Shown: one piece after another, positions 28,588 through 36,795 of the stretch
Layout of the letters: the number at the start of each line of letters is the position of its first letter
How positions within the stretch are numbered: the first letter of the stretch is position 1
Origin: Pseudomonas sp. ZH-FAD
GTDB lineage: Bacteria > Pseudomonadota > Gammaproteobacteria > Pseudomonadales > Pseudomonadaceae
NCBI RefSeq assembly: GCF_002803095.1
Contig: NZ_PGLR01000001.1
Coordinates: 186,001 to 250,000 of the forward strand
Length of the DNA stretch: 64,000 bases
Reading direction: 5' to 3'
Program-made: the position numbers and the translations under genes
The notes under the pieces: model-generated
Databases searched by the model: none
Seen by the model: the letters and a program-made list of their open reading frames with translations, nothing else
What the model was told of the DNA's origin: nothing

Positions 28588-29355
28588 CTAGCATGGAGCC
28601 ACCGAAAACGCTGAGCCCACGACGTTTGCTATGCCATTGATTATTTCGCTTGTGATTCTGGCCTTGTTCAAGGCGATGTCCATCAAAAAGCCAAATATTG
28701 TTGCTATGTAGAGCAAGTAGCCAAAGCCCATGTAGTCGTTGTATAGAATGGTATAAAACCAGTCCTGACCAAAGATATATATCGTTGAGGAAAGTGCTGT
28801 TGCTGTAACCAGTAGCAGCCCAGGAAGGAATAGGTGCCGAGCGGTTTGTGGTTTGGAAAGTGTTATGGCCAGGAGGAGCAGAAACATTGCTAGGTTGGAG
28901 CCAAGGAATATCCTGAGGTCGCGCTTCAAGTTGCTTGCGATTTCAATGTACTTATCCTTTACAATATCGGCTAATGTGCTTTCTGCTATTTTGATATTTT
29001 TTATTCGCTCCATGTGGCCGGCGGTTATTGATTGCGTCAATGATTTTCTCTTCTCGCAATCGTACCCACACATGGTCGCGATTATGTTGGCTATTTTTTC
29101 AGGTAGATCATTGTTCAGGTCAGCCTGGATTTTTTCTTTCTCTAAGCCCAGCCTTCCGGCAATGTTCAATGCAGCCTCTGTTGCTGCTGATTCAGCTACG
29201 GCTTGTTGTTTTACTCGCACTTCCTTTTCAATCTGACTTTTCAGAAAGCCTTTCGCTGATTCTTCAATTTTTTCAGGTGATGCGAATGTCGCTGAGAACA
29301 GGACGCCAAACAGTAAGCTTCCGAAGATTCCTATTAACTTCAATGTTGTACTCAT
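28588..29355 (-). CDS. Hypothetical membrane protein
   Basis: This 255-residue protein resembles no family I recognise. It has an N-terminal hydrophobic helix (about residues 7-25, possibly a signal anchor) and a charged, mostly helical region of about 120 residues containing a CGYDC pair. Three membrane helices follow near 150-166, 174-195 and 208-230. AT-rich codons are frequent. The ATG at 29355 has AAGGAAG just upstream, rather close; a GTG at 29382 is an alternative that adds nine residues. It is the rightmost gene of the accessory segment. Confidence 0.65.
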   Translation of the reverse strand: MSTTLKLIGIFGSLLFGVLFSATFASPEKIEESAKGFLKSQIEKEVRVKQQAVAESAATEAALNIAGRLGLEKEKIQADLNNDLPEKIANIIATMCGYDCEKRKSLTQSITAGHMERIKNIKIAESTLADIVKDKYIEIASNLKRDLRIFLGSNLAMFLLLLAITLSKPQTARHLFLPGLLLVTATALSSTIYIFGQDWFYTILYNDYMGFGYLLYIATIFGFLMDIALNKARITSEIINGIANVVGSAFSVAPC

Positions 29356-29575
29356 GGCTTCCTTGGCATTTACTTGGTTCACTCATTTGTGGCCGTACAA
29401 AAACGATCAGGCACTCGGCCATGGTTGCTGGCCCAGTGCTGGTAGCTGGAGCAGAAGCTAGTTCATCTGTGCAGGGGTGTCCATGCGGGCTTTTTAGTCT
29501 CTCCTCCAGACGCCATCGAATGCGACGGAGGGATGCGAAGCTCATGCTGAAGTCGCCGCTACAAGGGGCTGGGGC

Positions 29576-30283
29576 TCAGTTCCAGAGCGCCCCGACCAGT
29601 GTGTGAGTAGGGTAATGCGTCGCCACCTGCGCCTGCAGCAACTCTCCACAGGCCAGCGCGTCAGTCAGTGCATGGTGCGCCGAGTACAGCGGCAGGCCAT
29701 AGCGCAGGCGGCTGTCGGCCAGGCGGATGGAGATGGGTTGGCGGCCGCGAAGGCGGTCCCACCAGCTCAGCGTGCGCTTGGGGTGCAGGCGGGCTTCCAA
29801 TTCCATGGTATCGATGATGGGAAAGATCAGCCCTTCGCCCAGGTGCTGGCGCACGGCCTGGTCGAGGAAGCTGCGTTCGATGTTGCGGTAGTGCGCCACC
29901 ACCACCTTGCCGGCCAGGGTTTCGAGCAGTTCGTCGAGCACGCTGGCCAGGCGCGGGGCGTGGCGGATGTCGCTGTGGGTGATGTGGTGGAAGGTGACCG
30001 ATTCGGCGTTCAGCTCGCCCGTGGGCTTGACCACCCAATAGCGCGCCTCGCTGCAGCGGATGCGTTGCAGGCTCAGCGGTACCAGGCCAAGGCTGACGAT
30101 GGCGTTTTCGCGAGGGTCTAGGCCGGTGGTTTCCACGTCCAGCGCCACCAGCGGGACATCCTGCAGCGGCGTATCGGCCGCGACGCAGCCGGCGCCGTAG
30201 TAGGCGCGCAGGCGCGGGTCGCGGCTGCTGCCGGCGAGGCTGGCGAACAGTTGCGGCCAGTCCTGGGCCGCGCGCTCACTCAT
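29576..30283 (-). CDS. DnaQ-like 3'-5' exonuclease (DEDDh)
   Basis: This 235-residue protein has the exonuclease motifs of the DNA polymerase III epsilon fold: ExoI DVETTGLDP, ExoII in AHYRNIERSFLD, and ExoIII HHALTDALACGELL. The start overlaps the stop of the DUF294/cNMP/CBS gene by four bases (ATGA), so the two are co-translated. This pair recurs across Pseudomonas and related genomes. A role in nucleic-acid or nucleotide turnover linked to the partner's nucleotidyltransferase domain is an inference. Confidence 0.9.
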   Translation of the reverse strand: MSERAAQDWPQLFASLAGSSRDPRLRAYYGAGCVAADTPLQDVPLVALDVETTGLDPRENAIVSLGLVPLSLQRIRCSEARYWVVKPTGELNAESVTFHHITHSDIRHAPRLASVLDELLETLAGKVVVAHYRNIERSFLDQAVRQHLGEGLIFPIIDTMELEARLHPKRTLSWWDRLRGRQPISIRLADSRLRYGLPLYSAHHALTDALACGELLQAQVATHYPTHTLVGALWN

Positions 30284-32199
30284 CGCGGACGACTCGCCGG
30301 TTGCGCCGGGTAGCGAAAGCGCAGGAATTTCTGCGCGTTGCTGATCACCTGGAAGGCTTCCTTGAGGTGCTGGCGTTCGCTGGCGCTGAACTGTTCCGGC
30401 TCGATGTAGTTGCTTGGCGCGTTGCCGGCTTCGACTTCACGGGCCTGATGGCGCACGCGCACCAGGCTGAGGAACTCGAAGGCGTAGCGCAGGTGCTCCA
30501 GCGCTTCCTTGGGCAGCAGCTTGGTGGCAGCGATGGCGTCGAGGCGATCCAGCGAGTTTTGCGCCTTGGAACCACAGGCCAGGGCGTGCACGCGGATCAG
30601 GTCGGTGAGCGGCGCGGTCCCGCGGCCCTTGAGGTTGATGATGTTGCGGTGGCGGCCGTCGGTTTCCATCACGAAGGTGCGGAAGAAGCCCAGCGGCGGC
30701 GTGCGGTTGAGCGCGTTACGTGCCAGTGCGGCGAGGAAAGCGGGACTGGCGCTGGCTTTCTGTGCCAGCAGGTCCTTGAGGTTTTCCACCAGCTCGGTTT
30801 CGCCGTAGAGGCCGTCGAGGTCGAAGAAGATGCTGGCGTTGAGCAGGGTTTCCGGGTTGGGCCGCTCGATCCATTCGCTGAAGTACTGCCGCCACACCTT
30901 CAGCGGCTGCCGCCATCTGGGATTGGTGGCCATGATGCCGCCCTTGCAGTAGCTGTAGCCGCAGGCGGCCAGGCCGTCGCTGACGAACTGCGCCAACTCG
31001 GCGAAGTAGGCGTCGTGTTCGTCCGCATCGAAGCGGTCGTCGAGCACCAGGGCGTTGTCCTGGTCGGTGAGCAGCAGTTGTTCGTCACGGGCCATGGAGC
31101 CGGCGACCATGAAGCAGTAGGGCACCGGCGGCGGGCCGAGCTTCTGTTCGGCCAGCTCCAGCAGACGCTGGCTGAAGGCGCGGCCGATACCGCTCATGGC
31201 GCTGCCGACCATGTGTGCGCTGGCGTCGTCGGCGACCATGCGCACGAAGGTGGCGCGCAGGTCCGGCAGCAGGCTTTTGAGCCCCTCCACCGAGGTCTTG
31301 TTGAAGACGCTGTTGACCAGATACAGGCTGCTGCGCGACTCGTAGCGGACGATGTCGGCCAGCGCCACCACACCCACCGGGCGCCGCCGATGGAGGATCG
31401 GCAGATGGTGGATGTTGTTGCGCAGCATGCACAGCATGGCCTCGAACACCGAGTCGTCGGCCTGCAGGGTGATGGGGTTGGGCGTCATGATCTGGCTGAC
31501 CGGGGTATCGCTGGCCAGCCCGGCGGCGACCACGCGGGTGCGCAGGTCGCGGTCGGTGAGGATGCCGGCCATGACCTGGCTCTGCTGGTCGGCCACGTCC
31601 ACCTGGCTCGGGTCGGGCCAGCGGGTGCCGGGGTCGACGACGATCACCGAGGACACGCTGTGTTCGGTCATCACCTGCGCTACCTGCTGGATCGGCGTAT
31701 CCAGCGGCACGCTGATCGCACTGCGCGAGATCAGCTTGCGCACCTTGATCTTCATCAGCTCGCTGGCCTTGCCGTGGCTGTCTTCCAGGGCGGATTTCAG
31801 GCGCGACTGGCCTTCGGCTTCGACGAAGTCGGCGAAGCTGTCGAACTGCTCGCAGAGCTGATGGAACAGCGCGCCGGGGATGAAGTAGATCAGGCTGTCT
31901 TCGATCGCGGTGGCACCCAGCCGTACCTTGTTGCCGCGCAGCAGGCCGGCCTGGCCGAAGATGTCGCCTTCGGTGAGGCGGTTGTGCAGTTCGCCGCCAC
32001 GCCGGTGGATTTCCACCGCGCCGCTGCGCACGTAATGCAGCTCGTGGATCGGCGCACCGACGGCGAGGATTTCGCTACCGGCCTTGAAGTAGCCCACCTG
32101 CACCTGGCGGGCGATCTCGTCGAGAGTTTGTTCCGGCAGATTGTCGAAGGGGGCGTAGCGATTCAGGTGGTCGCGGATCTCGATCAGTTCGATCTGCAT
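30280..32199 (-). CDS. cNMP-binding, CBS-pair and DUF294 nucleotidyltransferase-like protein
   Basis: This 639-residue cytoplasmic protein has four parts. A cyclic-nucleotide-binding domain covers about 15-130 (GSEILAVGAPIHELHYVRSGAVEI). A CBS pair covers about 155-290 (VMTEHSVSSVIVVD; ILTDRDLRTRVVA; IHHLPILHRRRPVGVVALADIVR). A DUF294 nucleotidyltransferase-like domain covers about 330-470 (GSMARDEQLLLTDQDNALVLDD, the GSxARxE...DxD pattern). A substrate-binding C-terminal DUF294 domain covers about 480-630. It resembles a GlnD-type transferase with nucleotide-sensing inputs. AAGGAC precedes the ATG at 32199. It precedes and overlaps the exonuclease gene. Confidence 0.92.
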   Translation of the reverse strand: MQIELIEIRDHLNRYAPFDNLPEQTLDEIARQVQVGYFKAGSEILAVGAPIHELHYVRSGAVEIHRRGGELHNRLTEGDIFGQAGLLRGNKVRLGATAIEDSLIYFIPGALFHQLCEQFDSFADFVEAEGQSRLKSALEDSHGKASELMKIKVRKLISRSAISVPLDTPIQQVAQVMTEHSVSSVIVVDPGTRWPDPSQVDVADQQSQVMAGILTDRDLRTRVVAAGLASDTPVSQIMTPNPITLQADDSVFEAMLCMLRNNIHHLPILHRRRPVGVVALADIVRYESRSSLYLVNSVFNKTSVEGLKSLLPDLRATFVRMVADDASAHMVGSAMSGIGRAFSQRLLELAEQKLGPPPVPYCFMVAGSMARDEQLLLTDQDNALVLDDRFDADEHDAYFAELAQFVSDGLAACGYSYCKGGIMATNPRWRQPLKVWRQYFSEWIERPNPETLLNASIFFDLDGLYGETELVENLKDLLAQKASASPAFLAALARNALNRTPPLGFFRTFVMETDGRHRNIINLKGRGTAPLTDLIRVHALACGSKAQNSLDRLDAIAATKLLPKEALEHLRYAFEFLSLVRVRHQAREVEAGNAPSNYIEPEQFSASERQHLKEAFQVISNAQKFLRFRYPAQPASRPR

Positions 32200-32362
32200 G
32201 CGGTGTCCTTTACAGCGTGGGCGTCTATCTAAGCACAGACGCCGCCGGCTTTGCCCAGTTCCAGGCCGATCAAGCAGCCGCTCCGGGAATGGCCGTTACC
32301 CGTTCAGGATAGCCACCGCGCCCTTTGCCGTGCAGGCCTGACATAACCCCGGCTGTTGTACA

Positions 32363-32608
32363 TCACTCATGACGATGTTTCTGGGGGCAATGATCGGTGG
32401 ACGGTACTGGGTCGTGGCCGCCCGGATGCCAGGGGTGACAGCGCAGCAGCCGGCGCAGGGTCAGCCACAGGCCGCGTAGCAGGCCGTGCTGTTGCAGTGC
32501 CTCGATGGCGTAGTGCGAGCAGCTGGGGTGAAAGCGGCAGCGCGGCCCCAGCAATGGACTGATCAGGTACTGGTAGCCGCGTAGCAGAAAGATGGCCAGG
32601 CGTTTCAT
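32363..32608 (-). CDS. yidD: YidD-family membrane protein insertion efficiency factor
   Basis: This 81-residue protein has the YidD signature [41 protein letters not shown]. An amphipathic N-terminus ([21 protein letters not shown]) may lie on the membrane. YidD usually sits between rnpA and yidC; here it instead follows folE2 on the same strand by about 100 bases, downstream of a Zur-like box. It may be a second copy expressed under zinc limitation. The three cysteines are those of ordinary YidD proteins. A longer upstream reading of the same frame is not conserved. Confidence 0.88.
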   Translation of the reverse strand: MKRLAIFLLRGYQYLISPLLGPRCRFHPSCSHYAIEALQQHGLLRGLWLTLRRLLRCHPWHPGGHDPVPSTDHCPQKHRHE

Positions 32609-32708
32609 GCGTGACGACTCCTCGGGATCAGCACGTCGGCGGCGCTTCTGGCGCTGGCTCAGGGTCGGCTTCTGCCGACGCCAGATGCAGGCAAAACCGC
32701 ATGCCTGT

Positions 32709-33599
32709 TCAACTCCAGTTCCAGCTGCTTTCGGCCACTGCGTCGTGGGCGTGCAGGCTTTCCGCGTGCACGACCCGCAAGCGCAAGGCGCTGACCTGCG
32801 GTAGCTGGTATAGGGCTTTGTGCAGGCGGCGGGCAGCGTCTTCACAGAACATCAGATTTTGTCCGTTGGCAAGGGCGAAGGCCTGTTCGTCGGCGCGCTT
32901 CACCGCGGTCTGTACCGGCGTGCCGAGGGCGTGTTCGGCGCTATCGATCAGTGCCAGCACGGGCAGTTCGATGCAGTCGGGCGTCAGGCGCAGTTGCAGG
33001 GTCGCTGTACTGCGCTGGCTGTGCGGTGTGGCGACGATGCCCTGGGTCGAGCCGAGCCAGTCGAGCACGCTGGAGTAATCCACCTGCTGGTCGGGAAAGT
33101 CCCAGGCGAAGCGTTGTTGGATCAGCTGCCGTGCCAGCGCTGCCGAGCAAGGGCAGGTGGACGAGTAGCTGACCTCGACCTGCAGCTCGATGTTCACGCC
33201 CCGGCCATCCTGCCGGGCGCGCAGTTCGAAGGGGTAAGTCTTCCAGCCGTGCAGCGGGCTGACCAGCGCCGGACGCTTGAGCGGCACTTCGCCGCGCAGA
33301 GTCAGGGTGGCGCTGTCGGACAGCTCCTGGTGACTGCTCAGGCAGTCGTCCAGCACCTGCAACACCGCCGGCACGTTCAATGGCTGATGCACCAGGCGCT
33401 GCACCGCCAGGTACAGGCGCGACATGTGGATGCCGCGCGCGCCGGCATCGTCGAGGCTGACGCCGATATCGACGCTGGCAGTCACGGCGGCGTCCGCCAG
33501 ACGAATGGGCAGAGCGATGCCGGCCATGCCGACCCAGTCCAGCGGTAGGTCATGGTGGGTGGCTTGGGCGGCAATATCCGGCAGAGGCTGTTCGTTCAT
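32709..33599 (-). CDS. folE2: GTP cyclohydrolase I type IB
   Basis: This 296-residue enzyme converts GTP to 7,8-dihydroneopterin triphosphate, the first step of folate synthesis. FolE2 marks are [28 protein letters not shown] with the active-site cysteine, [14 protein letters not shown], and a C-terminal [12 protein letters not shown]. The family can work without zinc and replaces the zinc enzyme FolE when zinc is short. The start is 30 bases from a Zur-like box shared with divergent dksA2. yidD follows downstream. Confidence 0.93.
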   Translation of the reverse strand: MNEQPLPDIAAQATHHDLPLDWVGMAGIALPIRLADAAVTASVDIGVSLDDAGARGIHMSRLYLAVQRLVHQPLNVPAVLQVLDDCLSSHQELSDSATLTLRGEVPLKRPALVSPLHGWKTYPFELRARQDGRGVNIELQVEVSYSSTCPCSAALARQLIQQRFAWDFPDQQVDYSSVLDWLGSTQGIVATPHSQRSTATLQLRLTPDCIELPVLALIDSAEHALGTPVQTAVKRADEQAFALANGQNLMFCEDAARRLHKALYQLPQVSALRLRVVHAESLHAHDAVAESSWNWS

Positions 33600-33629
33600 C
33601 GTAAATCCGTGGGTTGCTGTCAGAAATAA

Positions 33630-33647
33630 ATGTTATGTTATAACAAT
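33630..33647. promoter_or_regulatory. Zur-type operator between folE2 and dksA2
   Basis: ATGTTATGTTATAACAAT is identical to the core of the box at 1021-1038. It lies 31 bases before folE2 and 24 bases before dksA2, placed to repress both directions when zinc is sufficient. Confidence 0.85.
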
Positions 33648-33670
33648 TGAAACAAGCCAGCCGATTTGCC

Positions 33671-34093
33671 ATGACCCTGACCGCGACCACCGAAGCCGAA
33701 CTGTTGGCCCAGCCAGCCGACGACTACATGAACGACGCCCAGCAGCAGTTCTTCCGCGAGCTGCTGCTGACTCAGCGTGCCGAGTTGCAGGCGCGCATCG
33801 ATGAGGAATTCACCGAGCTGCGCCAGCCCGATACCAGCAGCGACGTCGCCGATATCGGCGCCGCCGAGGAGCAGCGCCAATGGCAACTGCGCCTGCTGGA
33901 GCGGGAAAAGAAGCTGCTGGACAAGATCGACCAGGCGCTCGAACGCCTGGCGCGTGGCGAATACGGCTGGTGCGCCGAGACCGGCGAGCCCATCGGCCTG
34001 AAACGCCTGCTGCTGCGTCCCACCGCGACCCTGTGCATTGAAGCCAAGGAGCGTCAGGAGCAGCGCGAAAAACATCAGCGTGACCGTGACTGA
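33671..34093 (+). CDS. dksA2: Zinc-independent DksA paralogue
   Basis: This 140-residue RNA polymerase secondary-channel factor has a coiled coil carrying the acidic tip ([20 protein letters not shown]) and the globular end [30 protein letters not shown]. Two of the four zinc-finger cysteines of DksA are replaced (CxxC becomes CxET and CxEA), the mark of DksA2, which keeps ppGpp-linked control working without zinc. The ATG at 33671 is 24 bases after the Zur-like box; no strong ribosome site is visible. The COG0523 gene follows 14 bases downstream. Confidence 0.92.
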   Translation: MTLTATTEAELLAQPADDYMNDAQQQFFRELLLTQRAELQARIDEEFTELRQPDTSSDVADIGAAEEQRQWQLRLLEREKKLLDKIDQALERLARGEYGWCAETGEPIGLKRLLLRPTATLCIEAKERQEQREKHQRDRD

Positions 34094-34107
34094 ACGAGGA
34101 ACACCCC

Positions 34108-35313
34108 ATGAATCAGCGTCTACCCGTTACCGTGCTGTCCGGCTTTCTCGGCGCCGGCAAGAGCACCCTGCTCAACCATGTGCTGAAGAACCGCGAAGGC
34201 CGCAAGGTCGCGGTGATCGTCAACGACATGAGCGAGATCAACATCGACGGCGCCACCGTCCAGCAGGACGTCAGCCTCAACCGCGCCGAAGAGAAGCTGG
34301 TGGAGATGAGCAACGGCTGCATCTGCTGCACCTTGCGCGAAGACCTGCTCGACGAGGTCAGCCGCCTGGCCAGTGAAGGTCGCTTCGACTACCTGCTGAT
34401 CGAGTCCACCGGCATCAGCGAGCCGCTGCCGGTGGCCGAGACCTTCACCTTCCGCGACGAGCAGGGGCGCAGCCTGTCCGACCTGGCGCGGCTGGACACT
34501 ATGGTCACGGTGGTCGACGGGGTGAACTTCCTGCGCGATTTCCATGAGGCCGACAGCCTGGCCAGCCGTGGCGAAACCCTGGGCGAGGAGGACGAACGCT
34601 CGATCACCGACCTGCTGATCGAGCAGGTGGAGTTTGCCGACGTGATCCTCATCAGCAAGATCGACCTGATCAGCCAGGCCGAGCGCGAGGAGTTGATGGC
34701 CATTCTACGCGGGCTCAACACCCACGCCGACATCCAGGCCATGAGCATGGGGCAGATCGCCCTGGACAAGATCCTCGACACCGGCCGCTTCGACTTCGAC
34801 CGCGCCTCGCAGGCACCGGGCTGGCTCAAGGAACTGCGCGGCGAACACGTACCGGAAACCGAGGAATACGGCATCGCCTCCAGCGCTTACCGCGCGCGCC
34901 GGCCGTTCCATCCGCAGCGCTTCTTCGATTTCCTCTCTCAGGAATGGCGCAACGGCCGACTGCTGCGCTCCAAGGGCTTTTTCTGGCTGGCCAGCAAATA
35001 TCAGGAGGCCGGCAGCTGGTCGCAGGCCGGCGGGTTGATGCGCCACGGCCTGGCCGGACGCTGGTGGCGCTTCGTGCCCAAGCAGCACTGGCCGCAGGAC
35101 GAGGAAGGTCTGCAGACGATCATGAAGCACTGGAGCGCCGAAGTCGGCGACTGCCGCCAGGAGCTGGTATTCATTGGCCAGAACATCGACTTCCCGCAGT
35201 TGGTGCGTGAGCTGGACGCCTGCCTGCTGACCGACGAGGAAATGGCCGGCGGCTCGGATGCCTGGTGCCTGCTCGCTGACCCGTTCGGTGCTTGGCAGCA
35301 GGAGGCCGCCTGA
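34108..35313 (+). CDS. COG0523 (G3E) zinc metallochaperone GTPase, ZigA-like
   Basis: This 401-residue GTPase delivers zinc to client enzymes under starvation. It has Walker [10 protein letters not shown], the metal-binding CICC in [15 protein letters not shown], Walker B-type IESTGISEP and guanine motif SKID. The C-terminal CobW_C-like domain contains a long insertion (residues about 260-350: [24 protein letters not shown]). Context (folE2, dksA2, Zur-like box) matches the Zur-regulated zigA subclass of Acinetobacter and Pseudomonas. Its stop overlaps the next ATG (TGATG). Confidence 0.92.
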   Translation: MNQRLPVTVLSGFLGAGKSTLLNHVLKNREGRKVAVIVNDMSEINIDGATVQQDVSLNRAEEKLVEMSNGCICCTLREDLLDEVSRLASEGRFDYLLIESTGISEPLPVAETFTFRDEQGRSLSDLARLDTMVTVVDGVNFLRDFHEADSLASRGETLGEEDERSITDLLIEQVEFADVILISKIDLISQAEREELMAILRGLNTHADIQAMSMGQIALDKILDTGRFDFDRASQAPGWLKELRGEHVPETEEYGIASSAYRARRPFHPQRFFDFLSQEWRNGRLLRSKGFFWLASKYQEAGSWSQAGGLMRHGLAGRWWRFVPKQHWPQDEEGLQTIMKHWSAEVGDCRQELVFIGQNIDFPQLVRELDACLLTDEEMAGGSDAWCLLADPFGAWQQEAA

Positions 35314-35957
35314 TGTTCGCCCTGCAGTTGCCGAAAGTGTCCCGGCAGGTGCTCGGCGAGGATATCCAGGTGCTCAGCGAGGTGCTGCATGACGGCGTCA
35401 ATCTGGCCGTCTGGCAGCGCCGCCTGCCGGCGCAGATCGCCGACTTCGCTTACGCGCTGCTGGCGCAAGGTGAACCGCTGGCGCAGTCCATGACCCTGGA
35501 GCTGCCGCGCGCGGACAGCGAGCCGAACCTCGACGGCCTGGTGGCGCAGTACGCCGATCTGCCGGGGCAGGCGGCCTTTCTCGCCGACGTGGCCTGGCTG
35601 GTGCGGGCCTACGCCTGCCTGCTCGACGCTCAGCGCATCGGCCTGCGTCTGCGTGCGCTGGACAAGGCCATGTGCCCGCGTTTTCACGTCGACCATGTGC
35701 CCGTGCGGCTGATCACCAGCTATGCCGGTGTCGGCAGCGACTGGCTGGGGGAGGGCGTGATGCCGCGCCGCCAGCTCGGCCAGCCAGGTGCAGAGCCGCA
35801 GGACGAGGCGTTGATCCAGCGTCTCGACGCCGGCCATGTGGCGCTGGCCAAGGGCGAGAAATGGCAGGGTAACGAGGGACGCGGGCTGATCCACCGCTCG
35901 CCGCAGCCGCCTGCCGGGCAGCGACGCTTGCTGTTGACCCTGGATTGGCTGGCCTGA
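35313..35957 (+). CDS. DUF1826 protein
   Basis: This 214-residue protein starts at an ATG overlapping the COG0523 stop, so it is coupled to it. DUF1826 is recurrent in Zur-regulated clusters and has no established function. Visible landmarks are C121-PRFHVDHVPVRL (H125, D127, H128), ITSYAGVGSDWL and GLIHRSPQPPAGQRRLLLTLDW (H194, R204 or R205). The HxD...H...R spacing resembles Fe(II)/2-oxoglutarate oxygenases; that is my inference. It is the last gene before a repeat-filled gap. Confidence 0.82.
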   Translation: MFALQLPKVSRQVLGEDIQVLSEVLHDGVNLAVWQRRLPAQIADFAYALLAQGEPLAQSMTLELPRADSEPNLDGLVAQYADLPGQAAFLADVAWLVRAYACLLDAQRIGLRLRALDKAMCPRFHVDHVPVRLITSYAGVGSDWLGEGVMPRRQLGQPGAEPQDEALIQRLDAGHVALAKGEKWQGNEGRGLIHRSPQPPAGQRRLLLTLDWLA

Positions 35958-36105
35958 ATATCGCCCGCAAGCGGGCTCCTGCGGGGGCGTTGCGTAGGCT
36001 GTAGGAGCCGGTTTGCCGACGATGTATCGTCCAGCTGCAGTGCGCCAGCATCCCCGGATTGCATCCGGGCTATTCGCTAGCCTGAGCATTGCCCGCAGGC
36101 AACAG

Positions 36106-36196
36106 TAGGAGCCCCGCCTCGGGGCGAAGCGGTCGTGGTTGTTCAGGGAGAATTGCGGTGTGACCACCATTCGCCGCGGGGCGCGGCTCCTACGAG
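36106..36196. repeat. Dispersed inverted repeat, second copy
   Basis: GTAGGAGCCCCGCCTCGGGG... to CGCCGCGGGGCGCGGCTCCT repeats the unit at 10841-10926. Together with GTAGGAGCCGGTTTGCCGAC (36001-36020) and CCGGATTGCATCCGGG (about 36054-36069) it fills the gap 35958-36220, which has no gene. Confidence 0.65.
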
Positions 36197-36224
36197 ACGC
36201 TATTCACTGCAATGGGACATCACC

Positions 36225-36256
36225 AAAAAATAGGCCGGAGCGAATGCCCCGGCCTT
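36225..36256 (-). terminator. Intrinsic terminator of the secreted Cys-rich gene
   Basis: On the minus strand AAGGCCGGGGC-ATTC-GCTCCGGCCTA is followed by six T residues. It lies about 95 bases after the stop of the gene at 36350-36700. Confidence 0.8.
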
Positions 36257-36270
36257 AAGCACCAAGAGAT

Positions 36271-36294
36271 CATGTCGACGCGTGACTCGACATG
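36271..36294. repeat. Inverted repeat CATGTCGA...TCGACATG
   Basis: Perfect 8-base arms separated by eight bases lie between the terminator and the stop of the secreted Cys-rich gene. On the minus strand it precedes the terminator stem, so it is transcribed. Role unknown. Confidence 0.5.
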
Positions 36295-36349
36295 AGGGTT
36301 ACGTGAGGTACCCGAGGTCATTAGGCGCTTTTTTGGTGACGCTTTGATG

Positions 36350-36700
36350 TCAGGGTTTGATCCACTGGCCCTGATACTGCGTCTTGCAGGCCGGTTCCAG
36401 GTACAACGCGTCGCTGGCCACGCCGTAGTAGTGGATATCCTGCAGGTACATACCGCTACCGGCGCGTGCGTTCTGGCAGACGCCGTAGGCACCCTTCGGG
36501 CATTGTTCGACGAACTCCACCTCGACTGTCTGGCCTTGCAACTGCGGCTGGCAGAAGCCCTCGCGAAACAGCGTGGCAGGGATGTTGCGATTCTCCTGGC
36601 AGACCTTCACGTCCAGGCGTTCGGCCTGGCTATGCACCACGCAGGCTTCGGCCAGGGCCAGGCCCGGCAGCAGGGAAAACAGCAACAGCCATGCACGCAT
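36350..36700 (-). CDS. Small secreted cysteine-rich protein
   Basis: This 116-residue protein has a clear signal peptide (MRAWLLLFSLLPGLALAEA). The mature part of about 98 residues has six cysteines (EACVV, VCQE, GFCQP, EQCPK, GVCQN, PACKT) likely paired in the periplasm. It is divergent from the second COG0523 GTPase, with 95 bases between starts. I do not recognise a family. The ATG at 36700 is chosen because it opens the signal peptide; a longer frame to 36766 would hide it. Confidence 0.75.
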   Translation of the reverse strand: MRAWLLLFSLLPGLALAEACVVHSQAERLDVKVCQENRNIPATLFREGFCQPQLQGQTVEVEFVEQCPKGAYGVCQNARAGSGMYLQDIHYYGVASDALYLEPACKTQYQGQWIKP

Positions 36701-36795
36701 CGTTTCGACTCCCGAAAAACTGCCGGCGAATCTAACATGCTGCTTAATCGCAGTCTGTGCTGGCACTTGTCTGGCGAACCACCGAACATCAATTC

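Larger units (their letters stand above)
24582..29575. other. Accessory segment with lower apparent GC
   Basis: From the LysR gene stop to the exonuclease gene, codon use and base composition are visibly more AT-rich than the GC-rich surroundings. All genes inside lie on the minus strand: effector, chaperone, DUF2986, DUF6434 and a membrane protein. Flanks are core genes. No integrase, transposase, tRNA or clear direct repeat is visible at the borders, and 29383-29575 holds no gene I can support. Horizontal acquisition is the best guess. Confidence 0.6.
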
